Assembly (NCBI GenBank): GCA_038363925.1
Contig: JAQQWL010000011.1
Coordinates: forward strand, 2,418,001 to 2,482,000
Origin: Apiospora phragmitis
Taxonomy: Eukaryota > Ascomycota > Sordariomycetes > Amphisphaeriales > Apiosporaceae
Reading direction: 5' to 3'
DNA: 64,000 nt
A program made the translations under genes and the position numbers. The notes under the pieces are model-generated. The model searched no databases. It saw only the letters and a program-made list of their open reading frames with translations, and had not been told where the DNA came from. How positions within the stretch are numbered: position 1 is the stretch's first letter; the number at the start of each line of letters is the position of its first letter. This document shows positions 31,655-44,316 of this stretch, piece after piece.

Positions 31655-34600
31655 CTTTTTATTGGTGCTCGGCTTTATCTTTGGTGCATCGGGAAGCGGA
31701 TGAAAGGCACGACCTGGCGACACGACCTTCTAAACGCGGCTGAAGGGGTTAGCACCAACAAGTGCACAAAAAGAGGTGGTGACCACCAGAAAGGGGGCCA
31801 AATTAGACTTACTACGGCGGCGTCGACTCAGTTGCTATTCCTGTCATGGCGGCGTTCTGGGGCGTTATATCAAGGCGTTTTTTTATCTTCCTTCTTTCTC
31901 TCTCGACATTTCCCAGCCGACTTCTTACAGTATGATAGCTTTTCTGCAGGGCCGTCATCAATAGCATATCATTGATTTTGAGCAAACGGCTTACACCCAT
32001 GGTGACGACTTGACGACATCCAATCATGTTTTTGCCTTGCGTTGGGGCTTTTGCTAGCAAATACACACATATCCTGCCATTCAAGGATGCAGAGGCTTGG
32101 TCAGATATTGCACAAATATTAGCTAGGGCTTACTTTTGCTGCATATGCAGCATTAATAAAAGATATGTCGTCGGTAGCAGGATCAATCCAGAACATATGA
32201 GTTCGGTGATTTGGGGGCTAGAGACTTGGTCTTCCATTGCAACAACGCTCTCATTGCACGGAAGGCGACTGAAAACGACCACGGGTTGTCTCCGCGCCTA
32301 ATCTTGACTTGTACGCGCACTCACCCAAGGCCGACGAGAGAGGCGCTGAACGCTATACCCTAGCTGCGGCACCGCGCTAAGGATTTGTGCGCGCCGTTGG
32401 CAGTAGTACGTATGCGTAGTCATCCTCCTGAAAGGCTGCGGGTGGGTTTACAAGAGTTTGACCAGGTTTCCAGCACCTAAAAAACATGGAGCAGGTTAGC
32501 AGGTAGTGCGAGGGTGGTCTTGTGCGACAACCCCCATCCTTCTGTGGGATTCAGCCTCTACCCGAACCGACTACCCAGCTAGAGCTCTAGTCTCCATGTG
32601 GATTGGGAAAGGAGAAGCCCGGCGAGGCGACGGCGGTGAATGGGCACCACGTTGGTCGTTGCGTCATGATAGGTACTCCCAGATTAACCTTAAATTTAAA
32701 CCTAACGCCCATTCTCTTGTCCCTCCCTCTTTTCGTGTGCGTGTCAGTGTCTTCTTCATACTATTTCCGTGGCACGGACTCTGGGGTATTGGTAAGTCGC
32801 CTGTAGTAGTCGCTCGCCAGCAAGAAACAGCAAAAACAGGCGCCAATGAGAAGCAAGTTCTGTTTCCAATGTAAGAAACGCCACAGGGCTAGATCAGGCC
32901 AGAACAACAGAAGAGACGGGTATGCCTCACATCCGAGCAGAGGCAAACCAAGAAGAGGTGAGGCTTCCGGGTCCGTGATCCGTTTGGTATTTTTGTCCTC
33001 GCTCTTTCTCTCTCTTTTTCTCTCTCTGTGCGTGTTTCTGTTTCGGTCTCGGAGAAAACTCGCTGAGGTTGATTGGATGGACGCTGCAAGGGCGGAAGCC
33101 CAAGCCCTACGGCGAAAGCCAAATTCCGGATTGGGGAAGCAGACAGGGATGCCGACGGTAAAGTCGACGAACGCCAAACACATGGGAAACTAAGAAACTC
33201 CCCGAGGTCTAGATCAATGGTCCAATGGATCTTTTCTTAGCCTGATCCCCCGTATGGGGGGCACACGGAGTGACAGAGGATACCCCGAAATACCTAACCT
33301 GAACCGTCCTTTTTTAAGTTTGGGGAGAGGAGCTAAAGAGGAGATGGCCGCTTCGTAGCCCCCGAACAAACGGCTGCCCCGTGCCTGTTCTGATGTTTCC
33401 TCCCTCGCTGGCCGCTAGCCGGAAAAGCTTCCCAACTGCTTGAGCCTGCTCCTCCCCCCCAAACATAGAAACTGTACGTTGTACATACATATGCGCATGC
33501 AGTCGCACGTGGAGCGAAGGATCGAGCGAGACACAAGGCGAGTGATACGGAGACGCGCGGCTATGGAAGCTGGTGTCTTGGAGTACGGACGCGACGATTG
33601 TTTGGCCGCATAGCCGGAAGAACCTCAGGTAGGTTAAGAGTATTTCGAACGACCCTCTGGCTGTTGATGCCTCTTTCTTGGTCTTACTCGGGTCGGGGAG
33701 CAAGGGGGAGAAGGAATGACGAGATTTCATCCGTATCCTGCAGTAACTGGGTGGTTGAGATGAGGAGTTAAGTTGGATTCCTAACAGCGCCATTGGTTTT
33801 CTTTTGCTCAACCTGCAGTCTGGGCGACGAGACGCCAAGATTTTCAAGATTGCTGACATGAGTTTGTCGCCCTCAGATGATGGACATCGCGAAATCCCAT
33901 GGGACCGGAAACCGAGCACTGGATGCTCGACTCCGATAGGCGTCTCATGCAAGACGAAATAAGGGCTACATACCTCAATGGAAGAACCCGGGTAAACGAA
34001 CATCAGACGAAGCGCAGATCTGCATATCTCCTCCCATCGAGAAAAACATATCGGTTTGTGTGCCCGACATATGAAACAACAGGACCCGACTTCAACAGGG
34101 GCACCGTGAACATGGCGCACAATCCTCGTCTCCCGATGCCAAATGCATGAGGCGGTCTCGACTGTCCCATTTCGCTCCAGTGTTGGTAGTAAACAAGCAT
34201 TACTGCCTGGAAAACCGGCATCTGCGCATGACCCGTTGCTGCTGAATCTTCCCACACAATGCAGGTGAGGCGCAGGCCGTACATCAAACTCACATAGCAG
34301 GGCGAGACTTGGCTTTTTACGCCACTTGCTTGGCTATGTAACTATATTGCTTAGCCATGCCTCGATGTATGGACTGACTCGGACGTTTGCAGGAGGTTAC
34401 GTAGTCGTATGGCCAGCCGTGCATTTCCTAGCGACTATCGTGAAGAGAATGCAAGTAGGTCACTGACTGGTAACAACAGTCCTCAGCTTGACGCATTTCC
34501 GCGGGAATCGTATCGTGGAAGCATCAATACGCAACAATAACAATAACAATAAAAAAACGAAAGCAGGTTTTCCACCTGACGTCAAGTGGTGCAAGACAGG

Positions 34601-35659
34601 GTTTCATCGTGGGAATCCAGACGGCAATGCGAGAGAAAACTGACTGAAGGCCACCAAACGTAACGAAAATGCGGACGGTCGGATAACGTGTATATCTGCA
34701 TCACGGGGGAGGGGTGGTCACGATGCAAACGGTCTATGCCGTTCGCCAGTGCTGCTGGGCACCATCGCTAGCCGCATCGGAACGTCTCGTAGCCAGCTGC
34801 TAGGGACTACGAGTATGTTGGTGTTCCCAGAAACAAGAATAAAGAAGGGGCGGTAAAAGTCCCGATGCACGTTCGGCGGCCTCGGCGAACCGGCACACTG
34901 TTCCACTAGCTCTTTCAGCAGGTCGCACCAATGAAACTGGCAACTGCAGCCGGAGAGAATGGGGGCCCGGGGTGTGCCTTGGCCGTCCGATCTGTCCCCA
35001 AACAGATGGTTGAGCCAAATTCCGCCGGCAAGCCCGGCGCTACCGTTGCGATCGGATGAAGCGGTCTAACCGGGGGAAAGCGACCGACGGTATGAAAAGA
35101 AATCGCATGATAGCACGGCGGAGACTGGGCATGACTAGAGCAGTCAAATGGAGAGCGCTTCCCAATTAGGTACGTATCGTACTCTTGGATAGGATCTATC
35201 TTCGAGGTAGACATATCATGTAGATATCATGTAGTTCTCTTGCTCTGGAAAAGATGGGCATAGCTGCTATACTGGTCGAGTACCGCAGTCGCCATGGTCA
35301 CGAAGCATCAAGTGACTGAGGCTGCCTTGCCGCAAGCGTCGTGAGCAGTCGAAATAACGGCTTGTTATACGTGAAGTCGCTGATCTCGAAGATTCTCTAA
35401 CCCAGTCATATATATGTTGTCCATGTAGATCATGAGGATGGCAGCATTGCAACGGTGTTGAGGTTGAATTTGATGTAGATCTTCGCGATTGCTGACGGGC
35501 ATGCTTCTCGGCACGGTGTTTCGGAGATATTTAGCACCAATGCGACGATACGGGACGCTGGATACAGCTCAGAAGGCTGAGTCGTGACCTTTTAACATAT
35601 TGTACATTGAGATATAGACTGATACAATTCCGTGGTGATCCTCAGTGTTGGCTATTTCC
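31655..35659. other. 4-kb intergenic region, no gene recognised
   Basis: No supported gene. A 313-codon minus-strand frame at 33314-34255 has no domain, an irregular composition and no ortholog-like blocks, so I do not call it. A CT-rich tract lies at 33000-33030. Confidence 0.5.
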
Positions 35660-37361
35660 TCAGACGTTGGTCTTGGTCTGTATCGAGGCAGCGGCGAGTC
35701 CATCCTGGGCTTGGTTAATTCCTTCCGGGAAAGCAATGCGCTTGCTCAGTCCGAGCGATTCCTTGAATCTCTTCTTGGCTTCTTCCATGTCGCCCGTCAT
35801 GGCGGCAATCTCCCCGAGGTTACAGAGAGCCACAGCACAAGCTTCATCACATTCAGGTGTTCTCTCTTCGCCTGTTACCTTGGTGCTTGTAGCGTGCGCT
35901 TGCAGGGCCCATTGCCTAGCATTCTTGAGTAAGGTGGACCTGGAGGGACGTGACTGTCCTGCTGGCGTTGTTTGCAATTCAGCAGGAACGTCAACTGGTT
36001 GCTGAGCCAGGGATATGGCCAGGTTGTTCACTGGCATTTGGTTAGCGTTCGTGCCTAGGCGGTAAATGAGATTATTGGCATGTAACTTACTCAGAACAGC
36101 AGTATGGCAACTCTTGGGGGGTGATAGAGTGAGTGCCTGTAGATACAGCGGCGCGGCAAGATAATGTTGTGACTTGGACTCGTAGTGGTTTGCCAATGCT
36201 GTCATGCAGTCAGTTCCGCCGTCAAGACAATGTACCGTTGCAAGTACTGTTGCTCACCTTCAAGTGCACCGCCAATCTGCTCGGGCGACATCCAGTCTCC
36301 TTCACCTTCATGCACGCCTTGGGCCTGCCGCCTTTGCAACTCCTTCAAAACGGTCTCTACAGCCCACACAAGGCGTTCGCCTGCCTGTTCGCCCTTGAGG
36401 ACATGCTCGTCGACATATAGCTCTCCGAGCTTCACACTGATACCAACGCACTTCCCAAGTACTCGAGTACGTTTGCCCCATAGGTTCTCGGGAGGCACGT
36501 CTGCATCAGGAGCAACGGCTTCCGTTGGCGCTCGCGCCGGCACAGGGACTCCGATCAGGTTTCCAGACTTATCAACTTGGCCGTTTCTCACGGCCTCCTC
36601 CATTTTGTCGACCCATCTTCTGCAATCTCGCAAGAGAGCTTCAAGCACCTCCGTGGAGTTCTGGAAAGACCCAATCTTTTCCAGCCACGCCGCTAGCTGG
36701 ATCTTTAGACCCAGAACCTCATCCGAGAAGGGGTCCAAAGCATGTTGTTCGCATTGTTCCAAGGCGATCTTATAATACTTGAGAGCGAGTGTCGGATCGG
36801 GCGCGTAGTTGCTGTAATAAAGGGCGCGACGTAGAGTCTTGGCGATGGCGGGAGGAAAGCGAGTAAATTGTTCCGACTGGAAGTAGCTGAAGTAGGTATA
36901 TATGACATAGACCACAACGGCGCCTATGCAGGTCAAGCTGTCGGATTCACAAAAGTCAGTGTCGTACACCTAGAATTTGTGACTAAAGATGGGAGAACAT
37001 ACAGTACCACAGCTATTACCATTTCTTCAGGGCTTTGGCGGAAGAGTCTACGGAGGCTTTGGCCGCGGAACGCACCCATGAGTGGACGGAGACTGAAGCT
37101 TTGGCGCAGAGCGCGAAGCAGCGTCTTGAGCGTCGGGGGCTCCGGCTTCGTCTGGAAATTACTTCCTCTCTCGTCCCCTGATGACTGATAGCGCTTTTGT
37201 TGAAGTCGGGCGACTGCGATATGTTCCGCACTCGCCAGCCTCGATGCGACGGGCCGAGGGGTGCAGCCTAGAGATACCTGATGCGTCCATAGCGAATGGG
37301 CGCACTGCCATCTTTGAAGGCCTTGGGCCCCTCGGGCAGAGAGGAGTCTGGTGGCAGACAT
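35660..37361 (-). CDS. mitochondrial TPR protein, Mgr3-like
   Basis: Four exons on the minus strand: 37361-37003, 36937-36258, 36198-36091 and 36030-35660. The introns are 59-65 nt with standard ends. The product is 505 residues. The start is the ATG at 37361 (MSATRLLSARG). The Arg-rich N-terminus resembles a mitochondrial presequence. One transmembrane helix at about 113-135 (MVIAVVLLTCIGAVVVYVIY) is followed by YTYFSYFQSEQF. Helical TPR-like repeats follow (RRALYYSNYAPDPTLALKYY, LQALTLSPP, MNNLAISLAQQP, CNLGEIAAMTGDMEEAKKRF). In yeast, Mgr3 is an inner-membrane adaptor of the i-AAA protease Yme1. That assignment rests on architecture and remembered similarity, not on a search. Confidence 0.83.
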
Positions 37362-38182
37362 TGCCAATTGGACCGAGTAGCCTCAGCGCGATCTCGACTG
37401 GGACAGCAACATGTGTTGTTTCAAGGTAGGGGAGCTGGGCGCAAATGGTGATCACATCTGTTCAACGACTCGATGGCGATGCTAAACCAGAAAGAAAGCT
37501 CTATCGGAGGGATGATTCAATAACTAAGGTAGCTCCAGAAGGTTGCTGGCCCGTGCAAAGCCAACCCTCCTCTTCTGACGTAGGCACCACGTACCTGATG
37601 AGCTCAAGCATCCTGGTACTGAGCCCCTCGTCTCGATATTATGGAGATGTAACTACATAGTTAATTCATCATTAAAGGACAGTAGAGAAGCACCAGCCGA
37701 TAGTCATATTATATTGGACTTATTGAGGATGCTATGCAGTGCTATAAATGTACGGTGTACGTTCTCGGTACAGGCGGTGATGAGGAAATAGTAGGGGACT
37801 TGGGGACCGACGCCTCGGCCTGCTGCCCCACGAAATAGCTTAAATTCTCCCGTCATCCACTTGCACGTATCCGTCCAAGTTGTGTGTCTGGCATCTGAAC
37901 CGTCAAGAATCTGGAACATTCGCCCTCGAGGCTCTAGAGAACATACCAAGTCAATAACAAAAGACTCCATAAACATTTCCAAGCGCCTCCATCGTTTCTG
38001 CTTTCCTTACTACCAGAAACCCTTCTTATCGACTGGAACTCGGTTAGTGCACACTGCCTGTACCTCCCGTTACATTCTCCGATTCAACCGGGCTTCATTG
38101 ACGTAACTAGCCTCGGTCTACTTCAATCACAATTATCACCGGCCCATCTTCAACGAATATTGTCAGAAGTCGTCTATCAAAA
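37362..38182. promoter_or_regulatory. divergent intergenic region between TPR and Dap1-like genes
   Basis: 821 bp with no gene, containing the start regions of two divergent genes. No specific sites recognised. Confidence 0.45.
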
Positions 38183-38898
38183 ATGTCTGGAAAGTTTGAG
38201 CCCAAGGTCCCTGTCAACTTGAACCCTCCCAAGGATGACCCTATTTCCCTTGAGGATCTAGCCAAGGCAGATGGTTCGTCTCGCTAAGCCCCTGCGAAGT
38301 TCATCGCAGAAGCTTGCCAAGTTAACCTACGTGATATGCTAACTACTGGCTGTAGGCAAAGAGGGTCAAAAGTGCTATGTTGCGATCAAGGTAAGCTGAG
38401 AGCCACGAGCATCTAATGGCGCCGTATCACATGAGAGCCATGGTTGATGCACCCAAGTGCTCCCGTAACAGCTGCAGCATGACACGCATTGTGTACTAAG
38501 GCCCGTTGGACTGATATACGGGATACAGGGCAAGGTCTACGACGTGACGGGTAATAAGGCCTACCAGCCTGGAGGTGCTTATAATGGTAAGTAATACTAG
38601 CAATCTTTGAGGGTCTCCAAGAGTCACTCCAATTACGACAACAGCCCTGCGTGCTCGTTCTCTGTTTGGATCGATATCTGTTTGCATTGCTGCAAGTTTG
38701 GCTAACGAAAAATCAGTGTTCGCTGGAAAGGACGCCTCTAGAGCTCTCGGCAAGACCTCGACAAAGCCGGAAGACGTAAAGGCTGAGTGGCAAGACTTGG
38801 ACGACAAGGAGAAGGGGACTTTGAATGACTGGATCACATTCTTCTCCAAGCGATACAATGTTGTCGGTGTCGTTGAGGGGGCTACAAACATGGAGTAG
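38183..38898 (+). CDS. DAP1: Dap1-like cytochrome b5/MAPR heme-binding protein
   Basis: Four exons, 38183-38273, 38356-38390, 38529-38586 and 38717-38898, give 121 residues with no frame correction. The introns are 82, 138 and 130 nt. The fold is the membrane-associated progesterone receptor (MAPR) type of cytochrome b5 domain: DDPISLEDLAKADG, CYVAIKGKVYDVTGNKAYQP, GGAYNVFAGKDASRALGKTS, NDWITFFSKRYNVVG. Dap1 binds heme through Tyr and supports the P450 Erg11 in ergosterol synthesis; candidate Tyr residues are present. Unlike PGRMC1 there is no N-terminal transmembrane segment, so a soluble or peripherally associated form is expected. Confidence 0.9.
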
Positions 38899-39430
38899 AC
38901 CGGATGGTGAGTTTCGCTGGGCTGCCAGAGCGAGCGAGGTGCCCAGCACTCGCATATGTATCCTATCAAAGAAGCAGATGTCGCCGTTGTGGTCCGAGTA
39001 CACTGGTTTCCAGGTTGCTAGTTGATATTATGGTCATATCTTGCTCCAATACATACCCAGAGCCAGAAAAAACGATCCCTCTTAAAGCGAGTAAATAAGG
39101 GGGACATATACCTAACCTAGAAGCCTGTTGCGATTTGGATTGCCGACCAATTCATCTACAGATGGCAATGCCCCTTGGGTTGATGCAAACTTCTAGAGCG
39201 TACCTCTTTTTGGAGTATCCTTGTACCTCTCGGGTGTTTCTCCAAAGACACATGAAGTATGTATTTACCTATTGGAAATGAATCATGATGTTGTAGGCAA
39301 TATTGGTTGGCATTGATAGGTTATTAGCAGACCTTTATCTAAATGCCGCTGGTCGTCGACATCTAAGTAAATATAGGTATGAGTAACATAACCTTAACTT
39401 GAAAAGAGAGTATCGTCAATGACTAGCCAA
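38899..39430. other. intergenic, nothing recognised
   Basis: The 3' flank of the Dap1-like gene up to the tRNA. No gene seen. Confidence 0.5.
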
Positions 39431-39501
39431 GCTGTGTTAGTTCAGTGGTAGAATTCTAGCCTTCCAAGCTAGAGGCGGGGGTTCGATTCCCTCACACAGC
39501 A
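39431..39501 (+). tRNA. tRNA-Gly (anticodon TCC)
   Basis: The 71-nt cloverleaf has a 7-bp acceptor stem (GCTGTGT with ACACAGC) and discriminator A. The D arm carries TTCAGTGGTAGAA. The anticodon stem CTAGC/GCTAG has loop CTTCCAA, so the anticodon is TCC. The T arm has loop TTCGATT. No intron. The pol III terminator follows directly. Confidence 0.95.
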
Positions 39502-39504
39502 ATC

Positions 39505-39512
39505 TTTTTTTT
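39505..39512 (+). terminator. RNA polymerase III T-run terminator
   Basis: Eight consecutive T begin 4 nt after the tRNA-Gly 3' end, as expected for pol III termination. Confidence 0.85.
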
Positions 39513-41144
39513 GAGTTTCGTACAATTGAATTGTTTAATACTTTCTTGCCATGTCTTTTTTTTCGCATATTAATCGAACCTGAGGCATGTGTCTCTTGTG
39601 GAGGACTTGAAAACTATACGCGGATATACTTGGGGAGGAATGGACGTGTATAGTTGGGCTAACACGCATTGATTTACAGTGTTACGGTACTCCGAAGTAA
39701 ATAGGATGAACTCTCCACAAAGACGAGACTCAGGATATATCTCGTGCTGTAATGACATGTGGCTTATTAGACCAATGGACGACGCATCAGATCAAGGAAT
39801 GGTTAGAGCCAGCCTATTCCTCCGAACCAGCGAGCACTGCAAGTAGAACACTAGGGACTCAGATAGCTCAAGATTTCCTTCTAAAGATGCTGTTCTTCCA
39901 CAGAGTTGCCTGGAAGAACATATCGGGCTATACCCATTGGGAGCATTCGACCCGTCCCCAATGCTATCGAGGTCCAGAGCATACATAGTTGTACCCAGTG
40001 TGTAGGCGTTTCCGATGATCCTCTTACGTCCAGACCGGGTTCGGGTATGGCTCAATGTGATTGCTGCCATCCACCCAGATCTTCAAGACCATAGCATTCT
40101 TCTTCTTGGGCAACTTAGCCCCGCCCAGCAGATCATAGACAGATAAAGCTCAGATGCTTCGGAAATAGCTGTGGCTAGAGCGCAAGTACAGATTATCTTG
40201 CACCCGCGCTTCTTCTAGCCCGCCGTCATTTTCCGGTGTTGGGCGGCGGGGGCTTGGTGAGGCCCTTGGCCCTCAAAAGCCGCTGCTGTGGTTATGCACC
40301 AAAGCGGTGGCGAATTATGTAGTAAGCGTAACTACCGCTTGGTAAAGGGTTGGACAGCGATTCTGAAATTATCAGTATCGAAGGCCCATGAGGGGATACA
40401 GCCAGAGCATAACGCCGACAACGGAAAATACAGCCATTGTGGGGCTGGGGTCGGGATTGGGTCCCGCGGACCAACAACCTCTTGCACTTACTTACATAGA
40501 GATTGGACCAACGGCATAATATCCCCAGTTGATCGACTGATTCCATGTTCAAATCCTAGCCTTGACGCCCAAGCGCCTGGGGGAAGGGGACGTGTGAAGC
40601 CCGTTCCGTCAGTATCGAGAGGGCCTTGGAAAGATAAATATGCCAGGGGTGAACCACTGACATGCAGAGATGTCCCACAAAAGCTCGGATCCGGCCGGAC
40701 GCAGAGCCCGAATAAGGATAAATGCATGCAAGGCTTCCCGTGGTCAGGTAGTATTATTTGATGGCCCCCGGTGGATGACCGCCAACAAACGTGATTCAGA
40801 CTATTACCACATGCTATGCGCGACTTTATAGCCGTTTTTTGGTAATGTAATGAGTCGCTGCACTCACTAACGAAATTCCAAATGTAGGAACCATGCCGGG
40901 CTACGGTAATCGAACGATGTCGATCCGTTGGTTCTAGTTAGTATGTATACTTAAGCTTCCTGGAAAACCAGATTGTACTTCGCCGAGCCTACTAACCTCA
41001 CTGGCGGTTCTTTGTTTGCGTTTTGTGGTGGTCTGCTTCGCAGTCGTCGCCTCACTAGTCGTGATGAACCAAAAACGTCACCGACTCACAACCAAGAGTG
41101 CCTGCCTATTTACGCGCAGTCGGTCGATGGCTAACAACCTCACC
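39513..41144. other. intergenic region, no gene recognised
   Basis: 1.6 kb with only short overlapping frames. A 157-codon frame at 40288-40761 has no domain and is not called. Confidence 0.5.
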
Positions 41145-44100
41145 ATGCCGCGCAATACCAGTCTCATCAAGGCAGCCAGACTGGCGGCAGCAGCAGCTTT
41201 CGTCCTGGGAGGCTGCCTGCCCGCGACTGCTGCTGCCGAGAAGGGCAATGACTACTGGGTCCGACTGCACAAGTCATCGCCCATCGCGGGCCGTGACGTG
41301 GCTTCTCCTTCGACATTCGCGAAGAGGGCGGCGTTGGACTTCGCCATCCCGATGACGGTGCGCTACGAGTTTGACAACGTTGACTTCTTCCACGGGCTGT
41401 CCGTCACGCTGGCCAGCGCCACGGACCTCGGCGCGCTGAAGGACATGCCGGACGTGGCCGAGGTGCTCCCGTGCAGACGGTCAAGCGCCCCGACGCGCAG
41501 CTGCCCGAGTTCCGCAACCCCTTCCCAGGCGGCAAGGCGCCCTCGAACAGCAGCGAGAGAGACGACAACGAGCCGCGGCCCTGGTGGACGAACCTGTCCC
41601 TCAAGGCGGTCTCGTCCAAGACATCCGAGCCTGACAAGACGGAGGAAACCCGGTTGACTTCAACATCCCCCATCGCATGACGGGTGTGGACAAGGTCCAC
41701 GAGGCTGGCATCTATGGCAAGGGTGTCCGGGTCGCCATTATAGACACAGGAGTGGACTGTCTCCATCCAGCTCTGGGTGGTTGTTTCGGCCCAGGCTGCA
41801 AGGTTGCCTTCGGCTACGATCTCGTAGGCGACGACTATGGAGATATCCATGTTCCGGCTCCCAAGCCGGATCCCCTCGCCACGTGTTTCGATGGCTTCCA
41901 TGGGACTCATATAGCTGGTACGCAATCTCTTGACCAAGTGCGACGTTTGTATTATTGTGCATTGGCTGACGGCGGCGGCAGGCATCGTCGGCATGGAAGT
42001 GCCATCGAATTCCTCCTTCCCGGGGCTTGTGGGTGTTGCGCCCGAGGCAAGTATAGGAATGTACCGTGTGTTCGGCTGCGAGGGGAGCGCAAACGACGAC
42101 ATCATAGTGGCCGCGATGCAGCGGGCCGCCGACGACGGTGCCGATCTGATCAGCATGTCGATCGGCGAATACGGTAGCTACGGGGACGGCGCATTTACCA
42201 TCATCCCTGCTGCCGTGGCTGCGGCAGGGAACTCCGGGTCCTTCCAAAGCTTCGCCACCGAGCTTCCGGGGAATGCCAACGGGGCTCTGGCGATCGCATC
42301 GGCGGAAAACGCCGAGTTCCCGGCCTACCCGGTACGCGACTCGAACGGCGAAGAGTTCCGCTACGGGGCTTTGTTCCCCTTCCCAGAAGGCAACTACTCG
42401 GTCGCTTGGACCAATGACAATGCCAACTCGACACACGGCTGCAGCCCTTCCGACTACCCGCCTGCGAGCGCCCTAGAAAATGACATCTCTGAATATATCA
42501 TTGTCGTTCGCCGCGGGCTCTGCTCCCTGACTCAGTGGCAGTCTGCTGCCGCTGCTGCAAACTTCTCGCGGGCACTCTCATACCCAGATTCCAGCCTGGA
42601 TAACATCTTCGTCGAGGACTTTGGCCTTCCCTCGCCGGCTAAGACGACAGACGGGTCTATCTATGCCTTTGGTTCGACTACAGGCAATACGTTAGAAAAA
42701 GCAGCTCGGGCCGGGAAACCGTATACATTGACTGTTGGGCCTCCAAGGGCAGAACTTGTTCCTCAAGTTGGCGGAGGCAAGCCTAATAATTTCAGCAGTG
42801 TCGGTAGGTTTCAAAGGTGGACGCAGAGCTTCTGGTATTCCTTCATTAGAAAGAGACCGCTAACCAATATATTGTGACATGCAGGACCAACGTCGGACTT
42901 CAAGCTCAAGCCGCAACTGATGGCTCCAGGTGGATCGATTTTGTCCACATGGCCTCTTACCGACAAGAGTCCTGGGTATGGCATGATCAGCGGCACCTCG
43001 ATGGCGACACCGTACGTGACCGGCATCTACGCCCTAATCAAGTCCAAGTATCCCGACCTCACCCCTCCAGAGATATATGCGCGTTTGCAGACAACGGCGG
43101 ACCAGGTAGCCATGGCCAACTTTCCCGGGGTTGCGCCTGCTCCGCAACAGGGCGCCGGGCTTGTGCGAGCCGACAGAGCCATACTCCAAGCTTCGACCAT
43201 AGCAGCAGATGGACGCGAGTTTATCTGCCGTACGATGGAGAGACTGCGACGCGTAACTTCACCATTCGCAACCCCTCTTCGGCCGCCGTCACATACAAGC
43301 TGAGCAATCTGCCCACCAACGGCATGGCCTACTGGCCAGAAGGATCAACCCGGCCGAACGGGGCGGGCTTTCAAGGTACGAGGTTCGTCCACTTGACGCC
43401 GCTTCCCTTCTCCGCGGAGGTCAACTTCATGGACGGCGACGAAGTGATCGTCGAAGCAGGCGGTTCGCAAACGGTTTCCTTCGAGGTGACACCGCCTAAG
43501 GATCAGTCACCGCTTGACATACCGGTATTCTCGGGCTATGTGCAGGCCTCCTCATCACACACCGGGGAGAAGCTGTCGATACCCTACGTCGGACCCGCCT
43601 ACAACTGCGGCGACTCGCCGGCGCCCGGCACGAGGTTTGCTGATGGAGAATCTAATTTTACTATAGTATTTCAAAAAGATAAAAAAGGTGATATTACAGG
43701 AGCTAGTTTTAGATTTATGTTTTTGCTAAAAATTAAGCAAAATCTAAAAAAAAAGTTATAATGAAAATATAAAAATTAGCCTGACGGCCGAAGACCGCAA
43801 GGACGCCTGGAACGCGGCCCGCGACATCTTGGCGGCACCGCAGGCCTACGTCGCCTCCGACAAATCGGACATGGGGGACTACCGCATCTTCAGCCTCAAC
43901 GGGACCGACTACCCGGTGGCGTACTTCTCGACGACGCAGATGTGTCAGTGGTGGCGGTTAGATCTGCTCCCGGCGTCGACAAACTTCACGCCCACCTACT
44001 ACGGCTATGATCCGGCGGTGCGCTTCGACAACCTGACGGAGCCCGACATGCCCGTCAACGTGGTCTTCGGCGGCGTGCCGATCCTGGGATACCTCTACCA

Positions 44101-44316
44101 GAGTAATCCGGTGTTGCCGAATTTCTTGATAAACTCCCCTGGGTGCAGCCGGCGGATTATGCGACTAACACGCTGATTCCCTTGTCGAAGGGCTCTTATC
44201 GCCTCCTGTTACGGTGGCTCAAATTTGGCCGAGACGTCGACAAGGCAGACGACTGGGAGAGTTGGCTGAGCGGTGTAGTAGATATTCCTGAGGTCCCGTC
44301 CGGATACACGTCATGA
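41145..44316 (+). CDS. subtilisin-like serine protease (S8, Vpr-like), interrupted
   Basis: Secreted subtilase, probably an extracellular Vpr-like protease. The ATG at 41145 opens a signal peptide ([19 protein letters not shown]); an in-frame ATG at 41127 is an alternative. The catalytic triad is intact: VAIIDTGVD (Asp), FHGTHIAG (His) and [13 protein letters not shown] (Ser). A PA-like region lies between His and Ser, and an Fn3-like C-terminal part follows ([28 protein letters not shown]). Introns at 41918-41981 (64 nt) and 42804-42884 (81 nt) are well formed. The frame breaks near 41468, 41650, 43205 and 44137, each time by one missing base. An AT-rich insert with tandem stops lies at about 43635-43778. 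The single-base breaks resemble those in the essential Prp5 gene. The insert is a different kind of lesion and may make this copy non-functional. Confidence 0.82.
43635..43778. other. AT-rich islet inside the protease gene
   Basis: About 145 nt at very low GC interrupt a GC-rich exon. The boundaries are approximate: ...ggcacgagg before and agcctgacggcc after. The upstream protease frame runs 39 more codons into the islet, nearly all ending in A or T, then meets TAATGA. It has no intron boundary signals at its edges. See findings. Confidence 0.8.

Noticed and set aside
33314..34255. 313-codon minus-strand open frame
   Set aside because: It does not start with a convincing gene context, has no domain or repeated conserved blocks, and overlaps unrelated frames.
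40288..40761. 157-codon plus-strand open frame
   Set aside because: No domain, irregular composition, and no supporting promoter or splice signals.
43635..43778. AT-rich islet as an intron
   Set aside because: No GT-AG boundaries in the right phase at the GC transition, and the coding-like third-position bias argues against an intron.
41145..44316. protease as a plain pseudogene
   Set aside because: The triad is intact and the single-base breaks match those in PRP5, so decay is not proven. Only the AT-rich insert is a serious lesion.
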